Source of the DNA: Duganella levis | Lineage (GTDB): Bacteria; Pseudomonadota; Gammaproteobacteria; Burkholderiales; Burkholderiaceae_D | DNA length: 64,000 nucleotides | NCBI RefSeq assembly: GCF_009857605.1 | Contig: NZ_WWCT01000006.1 | Coordinates: 62,001-126,000 of the forward strand | Direction of reading: 5' to 3' | In this document: piece after piece, positions 34,406 through 42,395 of the stretch | Numbering within the stretch: position 1 is the first letter of the stretch | Layout of the letters: every line of letters starts with the position of its first letter | Notes under the pieces: model-generated | Told to the model about the DNA's origin: nothing | The model's input: only the letters and a program-made list of their open reading frames with translations | The model's database searches: none | Translations under genes and position numbers: made by a program

Positions 34406-35217
34406 GGCCTTGACTCCGGTTTATCCAGTTGTTCATAGACGGTAGCCGCGACGCGCGCCAGCTCCCCTTTGTCCGCGCTGGCCGACAGCGCATAACCGAA
34501 TTTACCATCGATCCAGTAGAAGACGTTGACCCTGCCCTCCTTGGCAAAGCGGAAGCCGGTGTCCTGATTGTGCGTCTGGTCGTTGGACACGTATAAAGTC
34601 AAGCGACGGCCGGCCTGGTCCTGATACATGAACTGCGCCACCGGCCCGCTATCACCGGGCAGCAGCCGCCCGCCGATCAGTTCATAACCCAGCTTGCCGA
34701 GATGAGCCGGCCGTACATCGCTGCCCAGCCGCTTCGACAACCACGTCACCAGTTGATCTTCCTGCAGCGCGCCGATCTCCACCGGCCGCCGCATGTCCGG
34801 CGTGTAGACCGCGTGCGCCACGGCGGCGCGCTGGGCCAAGCCACCGGCGCTGGCCAGCATGGGCGCGGCATCGTCCGTCACGCGCGCCGACATCTGCGCC
34901 GGCGCGACCGTTCCGTGCAATCCCCAGCCAGCGACTGCGCCCATAAAGGCGATGGCGACCATGGCCGCCGCGCGCAGCCATGGTTGGCGTTGGCGGTCAG
35001 CCTGCGGCCGCGCCAGCATGGCGGCAGGCGGAACCTCATCCCGCACCGGATCAAACAGGCGGCGCAGTTCGTCATTTTGCGTGGCGTAGGCGGCGATGCG
35101 CCCCGCCTCTTCCGGGCGGGCGTTGAGATAGGCTTCGATCTCCGCCATGCGGACAGCGGGCAGGACGCCATCGACATAGGCGTGCAGTTCGGCTTCGGTA
35201 ACAGGCATCTGGCTCAT
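34402..35217 (-). CDS. Anti-sigma factor (membrane-spanning)
   Basis: This 271-residue protein begins with a zinc-less anti-sigma domain (VTEAELHAYVDGVLPAVRMAEIEAYL; the usual H-x3-C-x2-C is not seen). A membrane helix (AAAMVAIAFMGAVAGWGLHG) near residue 95 leads to a periplasmic part with YTPDMRRPVEIG and LLPGDSGPVAQFMYQD. The gene follows the ECF sigma gene with a 4-base overlap, so it likely holds that sigma inactive until an envelope signal arrives. Confidence 0.88.
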   Translation of the reverse strand: MSQMPVTEAELHAYVDGVLPAVRMAEIEAYLNARPEEAGRIAAYATQNDELRRLFDPVRDEVPPAAMLARPQADRQRQPWLRAAAMVAIAFMGAVAGWGLHGTVAPAQMSARVTDDAAPMLASAGGLAQRAAVAHAVYTPDMRRPVEIGALQEDQLVTWLSKRLGSDVRPAHLGKLGYELIGGRLLPGDSGPVAQFMYQDQAGRRLTLYVSNDQTHNQDTGFRFAKEGRVNVFYWIDGKFGYALSASADKGELARVAATVYEQLDKPESRP

Positions 35218-35732
35218 TTGACGACTTTCAGCGGCGCGCGCAACGGGCGGCCTTCCATCAGGGCACGCAATTTTTCACGGGCGCGCGCGAGGCGCGACAT
35301 CACCGTTCCCAACGGGATTTCCAGCATGGCGGCGACTTCTTCGTAGCGCAGCTCTTCAAGTCCGACCAGCAGCAACACGGTGCGCTGGTCTTCCGGCAGC
35401 AGACGCAGGGCGGTCTCCATGTCGCGCAATTGCAGGCGTACGGTGGCATCGTCCTGCACGGCGCCGGCATGGGTGTCCGCGTTAAATTCTTCCACCTGCG
35501 CCGGATTGCGCCGCAGCTGGTCGATCCGCACATTGTGCATGATCGAAAACAGCCAGGCACGCATATCGGTACCGGCTTGCCAGGACGCGAGGCGGCCCCA
35601 GCCTCGCTCCAGCGTGTCCTGCACCAGGTCGTCGGCGCTGGCGGCATTGCCCGTCAGCGCGCGCGCGTACCGCCGCAGACGCGGCACGCAAGCCAAGAGA
35701 AGCGCATCGGCGCCCGGTGCTTGGTGAGGCAT
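35214..35732 (-). CDS. ECF-family RNA polymerase sigma factor
   Basis: This 172-residue protein has region 2 (LRRYARALTGNAASADDLVQ, then RAWLFSIMHNVRIDQLRR) and region 4 (LLPEDQRTVLLLVGLEELRYEEVAAMLEIPLGTV in parts, then SRLARAREKLRALM). It overlaps the anti-sigma gene by 4 bases and starts 3 bases after the NTF2-like gene, so the three form an operon. Its regulon is unknown. Region 2 is close to the type paired with transmembrane anti-sigma factors. Confidence 0.93.
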   Translation of the reverse strand: MPHQAPGADALLLACVPRLRRYARALTGNAASADDLVQDTLERGWGRLASWQAGTDMRAWLFSIMHNVRIDQLRRNPAQVEEFNADTHAGAVQDDATVRLQLRDMETALRLLPEDQRTVLLLVGLEELRYEEVAAMLEIPLGTVMSRLARAREKLRALMEGRPLRAPLKVVK

Positions 35733-35735
35733 GGT

Positions 35736-36170
35736 TCAGCGCGCGGTGATCGCCAGCTTGGGATCGACTTGCCAGGTTTCGTGAACCAGCTTGCCCTCGC
35801 GATAGGTCAGCACATAACGCACTTTCACCTGGCTTTTACCGTCGAACAGCACGGCGGCGGTGACCGTCGCGCCTTTCGGATTGGCCGACTCCTCGATTGC
35901 GCCGACGCTCACTTTGGCATTGCCCAGGGCCGCGCCGAACTTGTCCCAGACGGCGCCAATGGCGGCAGTGCCGTCATACGCGCCATCCAGCAGACCGCCG
36001 ACCCACAGCAGCTGCGCGCTATCGCTGTAATCACGCAGGATGGCGCTGCGGTCGCCGGCGCCGATGGCGGCGAAATGGGCTTGCGCCGAATCGAGTGCCG
36101 GACCGGCAACAGCGTTGGCGCCAGCGGCGCAGGTCAACAGGAAGATAAGAGGCAGACTAAGACGTTTCAT
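35736..36170 (-). CDS. Exported NTF2/SgcJ-like small protein
   Basis: This 144-residue protein has a signal peptide (MKRLSLPLIFLLTCAAGANAVA) and an NTF2/SnoaL-type fold: QAHFAAIGAGDRSAILRDYSDSAQLLW and LTYREGKLVHETWQVD. No catalytic residue pattern is evident. I chose the ATG at 36170 with GGAGCT upstream. It is the first gene of the operon with the ECF sigma and anti-sigma factor, so it may be part of the envelope signal pathway or a regulon member. Confidence 0.85.
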   Translation of the reverse strand: MKRLSLPLIFLLTCAAGANAVAGPALDSAQAHFAAIGAGDRSAILRDYSDSAQLLWVGGLLDGAYDGTAAIGAVWDKFGAALGNAKVSVGAIEESANPKGATVTAAVLFDGKSQVKVRYVLTYREGKLVHETWQVDPKLAITAR

Positions 36171-36266
36171 GGGTAGCTCCGTAGTGATCGACAAGTGAAA
36201 ACTGTGTGTTACTACGTGGTGAACGCAGCTGGAGCTACTTTATTCCATTTAAACAGAAATATTTTA

Positions 36267-37520
36267 TCAGCCTCCTGACGGCCAGCGGCGGAACAGCAGG
36301 CTGGCGTTGACGCCGCCGAAGCCAAAGCCGTTGGAAATCGCGTATTCGGTTTGCAGCGGACGCGGTGAGCCGGCCACGATGTCGAGACCTTCAGCCGCGG
36401 GATCGCGCTCCGTCAGATTCAGCGTGGCCGGCGCCGTTTGGTCGCGCAGCGCCTGGATAGTGAAGATCGCCTCCACACCACCGGCAGCGCCCAGCAAATG
36501 TCCGGTAGCCGATTTGGTGGCGGAGATGGCCGGACCGCCGTCCGCGCCAAACACCGCGCGGATTGCCGCCAGTTCGCTGATATCGCCCACCGAGGTTGAG
36601 GTGGCGTGCGCATTCAGGTGGCCAATCGACGATACCGGCACGCCGGCCTGGCGTATCGCTTGCTCCATGGCGCGGCGGCCGCCGTTGCCGTCGTCCGGCG
36701 GCGATGTCATGTGATAGCCATCGGCGCTGGTGCCGTAGCCCACCAGTTCCGCGATCGGCACGGCGCCGCGCTGCAATGCGTGCTCCAGCTCTTCAATCAC
36801 CAGGATGCCAGCGCCCTCGCCCATGACGAAGCCGTCGCGCGCCTGGTCGAACGGTCGCGATGCGGTGGTCGGGTCATCGTTAAAGCTGGTGGACAGTGCG
36901 CGCATGGCGGCAAAAGAACCGAGGCTGACGCGGTCGATGCACGCCTCTGCCCCGCCGCAGACGGCAATATCGGCCTCGCCGGCGCGGATCAAACGGGCGG
37001 CGTCGCCGATTGCCTGTGCGCCAGCGGCGCAAGCAGTGATCGGTGCACCGAGCGGGCCGCGCAAACCGTGCTTGATCGAGATCTGGCTGGCTGCCATATT
37101 GGCCAGGAAGCCCGGCACGGTGAACGGCGACAGCCGGCGCGGGCCGCGTCCATCCGTGGTGCGCACCGCCTCCACCACCGCGCCAAAGCCGCCGATGCCG
37201 GAAGCGACCACGGTGGCGGTGCGCAGTTGCGCGTCTTCCGTGTCGGGATGCCAGCCTGCCTGATCCAACGCTTCCTGCGCCGCCGCCAAGGCAAACAGCG
37301 CGAAGCGGTCCATCTTTTTCTGGTCTTTGGGCTCGGCCGCCAAGGTGGCGTCAAAGTCGGCCACTACGCCGCCGATCTTGCAAGGAATATCCAGCGTGTG
37401 CTGTTCGTCCAGCTGAACCACGCCCGACTGTCCCGCCAGCAGGCGCTGCCAGACTGTTTCACAGCCGCTCCCCAGCGGCGAGACGATGCCCATGCCGGTC
37501 ACCACGATACGTTTGCTCAT
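36267..37520 (-). CDS. FabF-like beta-ketoacyl-ACP synthase (orphan)
   Basis: This 417-residue ketosynthase has the full active site: C164 (ITACAAGAQAI), H305 (HLNAHATSTSVGD), K336 and H341 (ATKSATGHLLGAAGG). It would condense acyl and malonyl groups on ACP. There is no ACP, fabD, fabG or other FAS gene nearby, so it is an extra ketosynthase rather than the housekeeping one. I chose the ATG at 37520 (MSKRIVVTG) with GGAG upstream. It is divergent from an AraC regulator, which may control it. It may serve a special fatty acid or polyketide; malonate genes start at 39.4 kb. Confidence 0.92.
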   Translation of the reverse strand: MSKRIVVTGMGIVSPLGSGCETVWQRLLAGQSGVVQLDEQHTLDIPCKIGGVVADFDATLAAEPKDQKKMDRFALFALAAAQEALDQAGWHPDTEDAQLRTATVVASGIGGFGAVVEAVRTTDGRGPRRLSPFTVPGFLANMAASQISIKHGLRGPLGAPITACAAGAQAIGDAARLIRAGEADIAVCGGAEACIDRVSLGSFAAMRALSTSFNDDPTTASRPFDQARDGFVMGEGAGILVIEELEHALQRGAVPIAELVGYGTSADGYHMTSPPDDGNGGRRAMEQAIRQAGVPVSSIGHLNAHATSTSVGDISELAAIRAVFGADGGPAISATKSATGHLLGAAGGVEAIFTIQALRDQTAPATLNLTERDPAAEGLDIVAGSPRPLQTEYAISNGFGFGGVNASLLFRRWPSGG

Positions 37521-37653
37521 GAATACTTGCTCCATCCAGATTAGCCATGCAGAATAGGCAAAGTACGCCACATTCCCATGCGACGCCGCCCTCTATGGAC
37601 AGCAAGTATAGAGGGCAACATTCAACCGTGCTTCACCGTTCGAGCCAGTTTAT

Positions 37654-38685
37654 ATGCAAAACGCGCCAACATTTTCCCATACCGTTTCCGCCCATTTCGT
37701 GCAGGGCATGCTGGCGTTTATGCGCTCGCAACGGGGTGGCGGCGCTGTCGCGGACACGCTGGCCAGCGCAGGCATCCCGCTCTCGCTGATGGCGCAGCCG
37801 GATGCGCGCATCACGCGTCAGCAATATGTGGCGCTGTACAAATCGGTGGCGGCGCAGCTGGACGACGAGATGCTGGGGTTGTGGTCACGTCCGATTCGCA
37901 GCGGCACATTGAAGTACCTGATGCTAAGCCTGCTGGACACGCCCACCGTGATGGTGGCGCTGAACCGCTTTGTGCGTTTCTGGAATCTGCTGCTGGACGA
38001 TTACCGGCTGCAAATGGTCAGAAAAAATGACACGGTCCGGCTGGCGTTGATCGCGCGCTCGCCTGCCAGCAACGCCAATCCGCTCGGCCACGGCTTGATG
38101 ATGAAGCTGGTCCACGGCGTCACCTCATGGCTGCTGGGACGCGAGGTCGCGGTGCACAAGGTGGAGTTCTGCTTTGCCCGCCCGCGCTATGTGCAGGACT
38201 ATATTTTCCTGTTTCCGGGCGGGGTGAGTTTCGACGCCGCCGACACCAGCATTTATCTCGACGAGAAGGATTGCGCGTCCGCGTTCAAACGCGAGAAGCA
38301 TGCACTGTGGGGATTTCTGAAACGCGCGCCGGAGGACTGGACCTTCGCCGCAGTCAACCGCACTTCGCTGGCGGCCAAGACGCGGATTTTCCTGGAGCCG
38401 CGCATTGAGGAGGCGATCACGATTCAGGATCTGGCTGACGCCCTGCACCTCTCGGTGCGCAACCTCACCCGCAAGTTTGCCGAGGAAGGCACGGGATTCC
38501 AGACGGTGAAAGACGATCTGCGGCGCGACATCGCCGTGCATAAGCTAACGCACTCCAACGTCACGGTGGCAGCGCTGGCGCTGGATCTGGGCTTTTCCAA
38601 TTCAGCGGTATTCTGCCGGGCCTTCAAGCAGTGGACCGGCAACAGCCCCACCGAATACCGCAAAGGCGCGCGCGATAAGGAGTGA
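37654..38685 (+). CDS. AraC-family regulator (OruR/ArgR-like N-terminal domain)
   Basis: This 343-residue protein has the arabinose-binding-domain-2 type N-terminal part (FVQGMLAFMRSQRG, IRSGTLKYLMLSLLDTPTVM in parts, EFCFARPRYVQDYIFLFPGG) and a C-terminal AraC HTH (about 250-335: ITIQDLADALHLSVRNLTRK and AALALDLGFSNSAVFCRAFKQW in parts). It is divergent from the fabF-like gene, separated by 133 bases, and is its likely regulator. Confidence 0.92.
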   Translation: MQNAPTFSHTVSAHFVQGMLAFMRSQRGGGAVADTLASAGIPLSLMAQPDARITRQQYVALYKSVAAQLDDEMLGLWSRPIRSGTLKYLMLSLLDTPTVMVALNRFVRFWNLLLDDYRLQMVRKNDTVRLALIARSPASNANPLGHGLMMKLVHGVTSWLLGREVAVHKVEFCFARPRYVQDYIFLFPGGVSFDAADTSIYLDEKDCASAFKREKHALWGFLKRAPEDWTFAAVNRTSLAAKTRIFLEPRIEEAITIQDLADALHLSVRNLTRKFAEEGTGFQTVKDDLRRDIAVHKLTHSNVTVAALALDLGFSNSAVFCRAFKQWTGNSPTEYRKGARDKE

Positions 38686-38686
38686 G

Positions 38687-39349
38687 CTACGCCGCGTCCT
38701 GGCGCAGCTGCGGCAGTGAGGCCATCAAATCCGAGAAGCGCTGTCCCTGGATCATCACATGCTCACGCAGCAGCTGGGCCGCGCGGTCGCCATCGCCGTC
38801 GATGATGGCTTGCACCACGCCGTCGTGTTCATTGTAGGAGTTGGCCAGCCGGTTGCGCACCCGCAGTTGCAGCCGGCGGTATGGGCGCAGGCGGCGGTAC
38901 AGCGCGCGCGTCTGCTCGATCAGAAACTGGTTGTGGCTGCCGGCGTAAATCGCTTCGTGGAAGATCTCGTTCTTGTAGTAATACGTGTCCGGCTCTTGCG
39001 CGTCCAGCGCTTCCTGACAGGCCTGATGCGCGGCCAGCAGCGCCGTCTGCTCTTCCGGCGTCATGCGGCGCGCAGCCAGGCGGCCGCAAGTCGCTTCCAG
39101 TTCCGACATTACCTCGAACATCTCCACCAGCTGCTGCGGTCCCAGTTCGGCGACGATCGCGCCGCGCCGCGGCCGTATCACCACCAGCCCCATCGAAGCC
39201 AGCTGGATCAAGGTTTCCCGGATCGGCGTGCGCGACACGCCAAAGCGCGTGGCCAGCTCGGTCTCGTCCAGATGCTGGCCGGGTTTGAGCTCGCCGACAG
39301 CAATCATTTCTTCAATGTGCTCGCGGAGGGTGGCGGAGTGCGTAGTCAT
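38687..39349 (-). CDS. GntR-family regulator (FadR/FCD type) of the malonate module
   Basis: This 220-residue protein has a winged HTH (ELATRFGVSRTPIRETLIQL, RPRRGAIVAEL) and an all-helical FCD ligand domain (VMSELEATCGRLAARRMT, FHEAIYAGSHNQFLIEQT, EHDGVVQAIIDGDGDRAAQLL in parts). FCD domains bind small organic acids through metal and His residues. It is divergent from the TRAP/mdc genes, so it is the likely malonate-responsive regulator (inference). I chose the ATG at 39349; an ATG at 39358 is also possible, and neither has a clear ribosome-binding site. Confidence 0.88.
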   Translation of the reverse strand: MTTHSATLREHIEEMIAVGELKPGQHLDETELATRFGVSRTPIRETLIQLASMGLVVIRPRRGAIVAELGPQQLVEMFEVMSELEATCGRLAARRMTPEEQTALLAAHQACQEALDAQEPDTYYYKNEIFHEAIYAGSHNQFLIEQTRALYRRLRPYRRLQLRVRNRLANSYNEHDGVVQAIIDGDGDRAAQLLREHVMIQGQRFSDLMASLPQLRQDAA

Positions 39350-39394
39350 GAATCGCATTATATCGCTTGACAATGTATTCGCAAGCGCTATTCT

Positions 39395-39402
39395 TGTATA
39401 CA
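39395..39402. promoter_or_regulatory. Candidate GntR operator TGTATACA
   Basis: The perfect 8-base palindrome TGTATACA lies in the 122-base AT-rich region between the divergent GntR and TRAP genes. ATCGCATT (39353-39360) and AATGCGAT (39425-39432) form a longer inverted pair around it. Palindromes of T-G-T-x-x-A-C-A type are common FCD-GntR sites. Not tested. Confidence 0.5.
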
Positions 39403-39471
39403 TAAAAAAGCTGATTGCATATCGAATGCGATAACGATAATATTTCCCTACATCAACCCCTTGGAGGACGT

Positions 39472-40494
39472 ATGACTGTAACCACCCGCAGGTCCGCGAT
39501 AGCATCCCTTGCAGCACTGGCAGCCAGCCCCCTGTTGTTGCAATCCGCTTGGGCCCAGACCTCGCTCAAGCTGTCCCACCAATTCCCCGGCGGCACCATC
39601 GATGCCGGCGATTTCCGTGACCGCCTGTCCCGCATGTTTGCAGCTGAAGTGGAGAAGCGCTCCAAGGGTGCGCTGAAGTTTTCGATCTATCCCGGTTCGT
39701 CGCTGATGAAGACCAATGCCCAGTTCTCGGCCATGCGCAAAGGTGCGCTGGACCTGTCGCTCGTGCCGCTGTCGTACGCCGGCGGCGAAGTCCCGGAAGT
39801 GAACATCGGCCTGATGCCCGGCCTGGTAACCTCCTACGATCAGGCCTACGGTTGGAAGAACGCGGAAGTGGGCAAGGAACTGGCGCGCATCCTGTACGAC
39901 AAAGGCATCGTGATGGTCAGCTGGATCTGGCAAGGCGGCGGCATGGCCTCGCGCACCAAGCCAGTGATCGATCCGGACGACGCCAAGGGCATGAAGATCC
40001 GCGGCGGCTCGCGCGAGATGGACATGATGCTGAAAGCCGCAGGCGCCGCCGTGGTCACGCTGCCGTCCAATGAAATCTACGCCGCCATGCAGACCGGCGC
40101 CATGGAAGGCGCGCTGACTTCCTCGACTTCGCTGATCTCGTTCCGCCTCGAAGAAGTGTCGAAGGCGCTGACCACCGCGCGCGCCGGCTCCTACTGGTTC
40201 ATGCTGGAGCCGCTGATGATGTCGCGCAGCGTGTTCGACAAACTGCCGAAGGACCAGCAGCAGCTGATCCTGGCCGTCGGCGCCGAACTGGAAGCGTTTG
40301 CGCTCAAGTCATCCAAGGAAGACGACCAGCAAGTGGCCGTGGTGTACCAGAAGGCTGGCGCCAAAGTGGCTGACATGACGCCGGCATCGCTGAAAAAATG
40401 GCAGACCATCGCCCGCGCCACCGCATGGAAGGACTTCAGCGACAAGAACGCCAGCTGCGCCAACCTGCTGAAACTGGCGGAGAAAACGCTGTGA
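39472..40494 (+). CDS. TRAP transporter substrate-binding protein (DctP type)
   Basis: This 340-residue receptor has a signal peptide (RRSAIASLAALAASPLLLQSAWA, with an R-R that could use Tat) and a DctP fold: TSLKLSHQFPGGTIDAGDF, LKFSIYPGSSLMKTNAQF, MKIRGGSREMDMMLKAAGA, VVTLPSNEIYAAMQTGAMEG. GGAGGACGT precedes the ATG. It is divergent from the GntR gene and runs into the DctQ/DctM-like and mdc genes, so the ligand is probably malonate. A TRAP carrier for malonate is known in Sinorhizobium meliloti (MatPQM). Confidence 0.92.
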   Translation: MTVTTRRSAIASLAALAASPLLLQSAWAQTSLKLSHQFPGGTIDAGDFRDRLSRMFAAEVEKRSKGALKFSIYPGSSLMKTNAQFSAMRKGALDLSLVPLSYAGGEVPEVNIGLMPGLVTSYDQAYGWKNAEVGKELARILYDKGIVMVSWIWQGGGMASRTKPVIDPDDAKGMKIRGGSREMDMMLKAAGAAVVTLPSNEIYAAMQTGAMEGALTSSTSLISFRLEEVSKALTTARAGSYWFMLEPLMMSRSVFDKLPKDQQQLILAVGAELEAFALKSSKEDDQQVAVVYQKAGAKVADMTPASLKKWQTIARATAWKDFSDKNASCANLLKLAEKTL

Positions 40495-41048
40495 GCCACG
40501 GCGTCGATATCGGCCCGTCGCGCGGCCCTGCGCCGCCCGACAACGCCGTCATCGCAGCGCTGACGGCGGCGCTGGACAAGCTCAATCGCGGTCTGATGAC
40601 ACTGTCCATGTGCGCGCTGATCCTCACCGCGGTCGTGCTGACCTACTCGGTGGTATCGCGTTACTTCTTCAACGCGCCCACCGACTGGCAGGACGAGGCC
40701 TCGGTGTTCATGCTGGTCGGCGTGACCTTCTTCACCACCGCCTTTGTGCAGCACCATCGCGGCCATATCGGCATCGAAGCGGTGGCCGGCCTGCTGCCGC
40801 GCCGCGTGAATGCGGTGCGGTTGTTCATCGTGGATGTGGCGTCGCTGCTGTTCGTCGCCTTCTTCACGTGGAAATCGTGGATGCTGTTTCATGAAGCGTG
40901 GGTCGATGGACAAACCACCTCGTCCACCTTTGCGCCGCCGCTGTGGATCCCCTACTCCATGATGGCCGCCGGCATGACGCTGCTGTCCTTGCAGCTGCTG
41001 CTGCAAACGCTGGCCCGCCTGACCAACAAACCGGAGCATGCAGCATGA
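40491..41048 (+). CDS. TRAP transporter small permease (DctQ type)
   Basis: This 185-residue protein has four membrane helices (ALILTAVVLTYSVVSRYFF, ASVFMLVGVTFFTTAFV, FIVDVASLLFVAFFTW, PYSMMAAGMTLLSLQLLL in parts) with the YFFNAPTDWQDEASVFM motif of DctQ proteins. The start is GTG at 40491, overlapping the receptor stop as GTGA; no other start fits. It overlaps the large permease by 4 bases. Confidence 0.9.
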   Translation: MSHGVDIGPSRGPAPPDNAVIAALTAALDKLNRGLMTLSMCALILTAVVLTYSVVSRYFFNAPTDWQDEASVFMLVGVTFFTTAFVQHHRGHIGIEAVAGLLPRRVNAVRLFIVDVASLLFVAFFTWKSWMLFHEAWVDGQTTSSTFAPPLWIPYSMMAAGMTLLSLQLLLQTLARLTNKPEHAA

Positions 41049-42394
41049 GTGACCTGACCCTGGGCGCGCTGTACGGCGCCGTCACGCTGGTGGTGATGTT
41101 CTCCGGGATGCCGATCGCATTCGCGCTGGGCATCGTGGCCACCGGCTTTATGTACTTCTTCATGCCGGCATCGTCGCTGGATACCATCACCCAGAACGTC
41201 TACGAAGAGATGGCGTCGATCACGCTGCTGTCGATTCCCCTGTTTATCCTGAAGGGCGCGGCCATCGGCAAATCGCCGGCGGGCCGGGACCTGTACTCGG
41301 CGATCCACACCTGGATGCACAAGATCCCCGGCGGTCTTGGCATCGCCAACGTGTTTGCCTGCGCGCTGTTCGCGGCCATGGCCGGCTCCTCGCCTGCCAC
41401 CTGCTCGGCGATCGGTTCGGCCGGCATTCCGGAAATGCGCAAGCGCGGCTACTCGCCGGGCTTCGCGGCCGGTATCATCGCCGCCGGCGGCACGTTGGGC
41501 ATTCTGCTGCCGCCGTCAATCACCATGATCCTGTACGCGGTGGCTGCCGAGCAGTCGCTGGGCCGCCTGTTCCTGGCCGGGATCGGCCCTGGCGTCCTGC
41601 TGGTGCTGCTGTTTGCCAGCTACGCCGTCTACCGCGCCCGCAAGGAATACCGCATGGCGCTGGAGATCTACGAAAAAGGCGGTGAAAAGTCGGCCTACCT
41701 GGAAGACGAGCATTTCACCTTGAAAGAGAAAGTGGAAATGCTGCCGCGCGTGCTGCCGTTCATCGTGCTGCTGATTGGTGTGATGGTGGCGCTGTACGGC
41801 GGCTTCGCCACACCATCGGAAACCGCAGGCCTTGGCGCGCTGCTGGCACTGGCGCTGCTGGCCGTAATCTACGGCGTGTGGAAGCCCAAAGACCTGGCGC
41901 CGATCCTCGGTTCGTCGATCAAGGAATCGACCATGCTGTTGCTGATCATCGGCATGTCGCTGTTGTATTCCTATGTGATGAGCTACCTGCACATCAGCCA
42001 GTCGGCGGCGGCGTGGGTGGTTGGTCTGCACCTGTCCAAATGGGTGCTGCTGGCGGTGATACTCTTTATGGTGATCGTGTTCGGCTTCTTCCTGCCGCCG
42101 GTGTCGATCATCCTGATGACGGCGCCGATCATCCTGCCGCCATTGCGCGAAGCCGGCTTTGACCTGATCTGGTTCGGCATCGTGATGACGGTGGTGATGG
42201 AAATGGGCCTGATACACCCGCCGGTAGGATTGAATATTTTCGTCATCAAGAACATCGCGCCGGACATTCCTTTGAAGGATGTGATCTGGGGCGTGTTCCC
42301 CTTCCTGTTGCTGATGGTGCTGGCGGTGCTGCTGCTGTGCGTCTTCCCATCGATTGCAACCGGCCTGCCTGACATGATTATGGGAGCAAAATAA
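41045..42394 (+). CDS. TRAP transporter large permease (DctM type)
   Basis: This 449-residue permease has about 12 hydrophobic segments and DctM motifs (MFSGMPIAFALGIVATGFMYF in parts, FACALFAAMAGSSPATCSAIGSAGIPEM in parts, GGTLGILLPPSITMILYAV, IHPPVGLNIFVIKNIAPDI). It uses sodium to drive uptake of the ligand held by the receptor at 39472. The stop lies 1 base before the mdcA start, which ties the carrier to malonate decarboxylase. Confidence 0.95.
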   Translation: MSDLTLGALYGAVTLVVMFSGMPIAFALGIVATGFMYFFMPASSLDTITQNVYEEMASITLLSIPLFILKGAAIGKSPAGRDLYSAIHTWMHKIPGGLGIANVFACALFAAMAGSSPATCSAIGSAGIPEMRKRGYSPGFAAGIIAAGGTLGILLPPSITMILYAVAAEQSLGRLFLAGIGPGVLLVLLFASYAVYRARKEYRMALEIYEKGGEKSAYLEDEHFTLKEKVEMLPRVLPFIVLLIGVMVALYGGFATPSETAGLGALLALALLAVIYGVWKPKDLAPILGSSIKESTMLLLIIGMSLLYSYVMSYLHISQSAAAWVVGLHLSKWVLLAVILFMVIVFGFFLPPVSIILMTAPIILPPLREAGFDLIWFGIVMTVVMEMGLIHPPVGLNIFVIKNIAPDIPLKDVIWGVFPFLLLMVLAVLLLCVFPSIATGLPDMIMGAK

Positions 42395-42395
42395 A

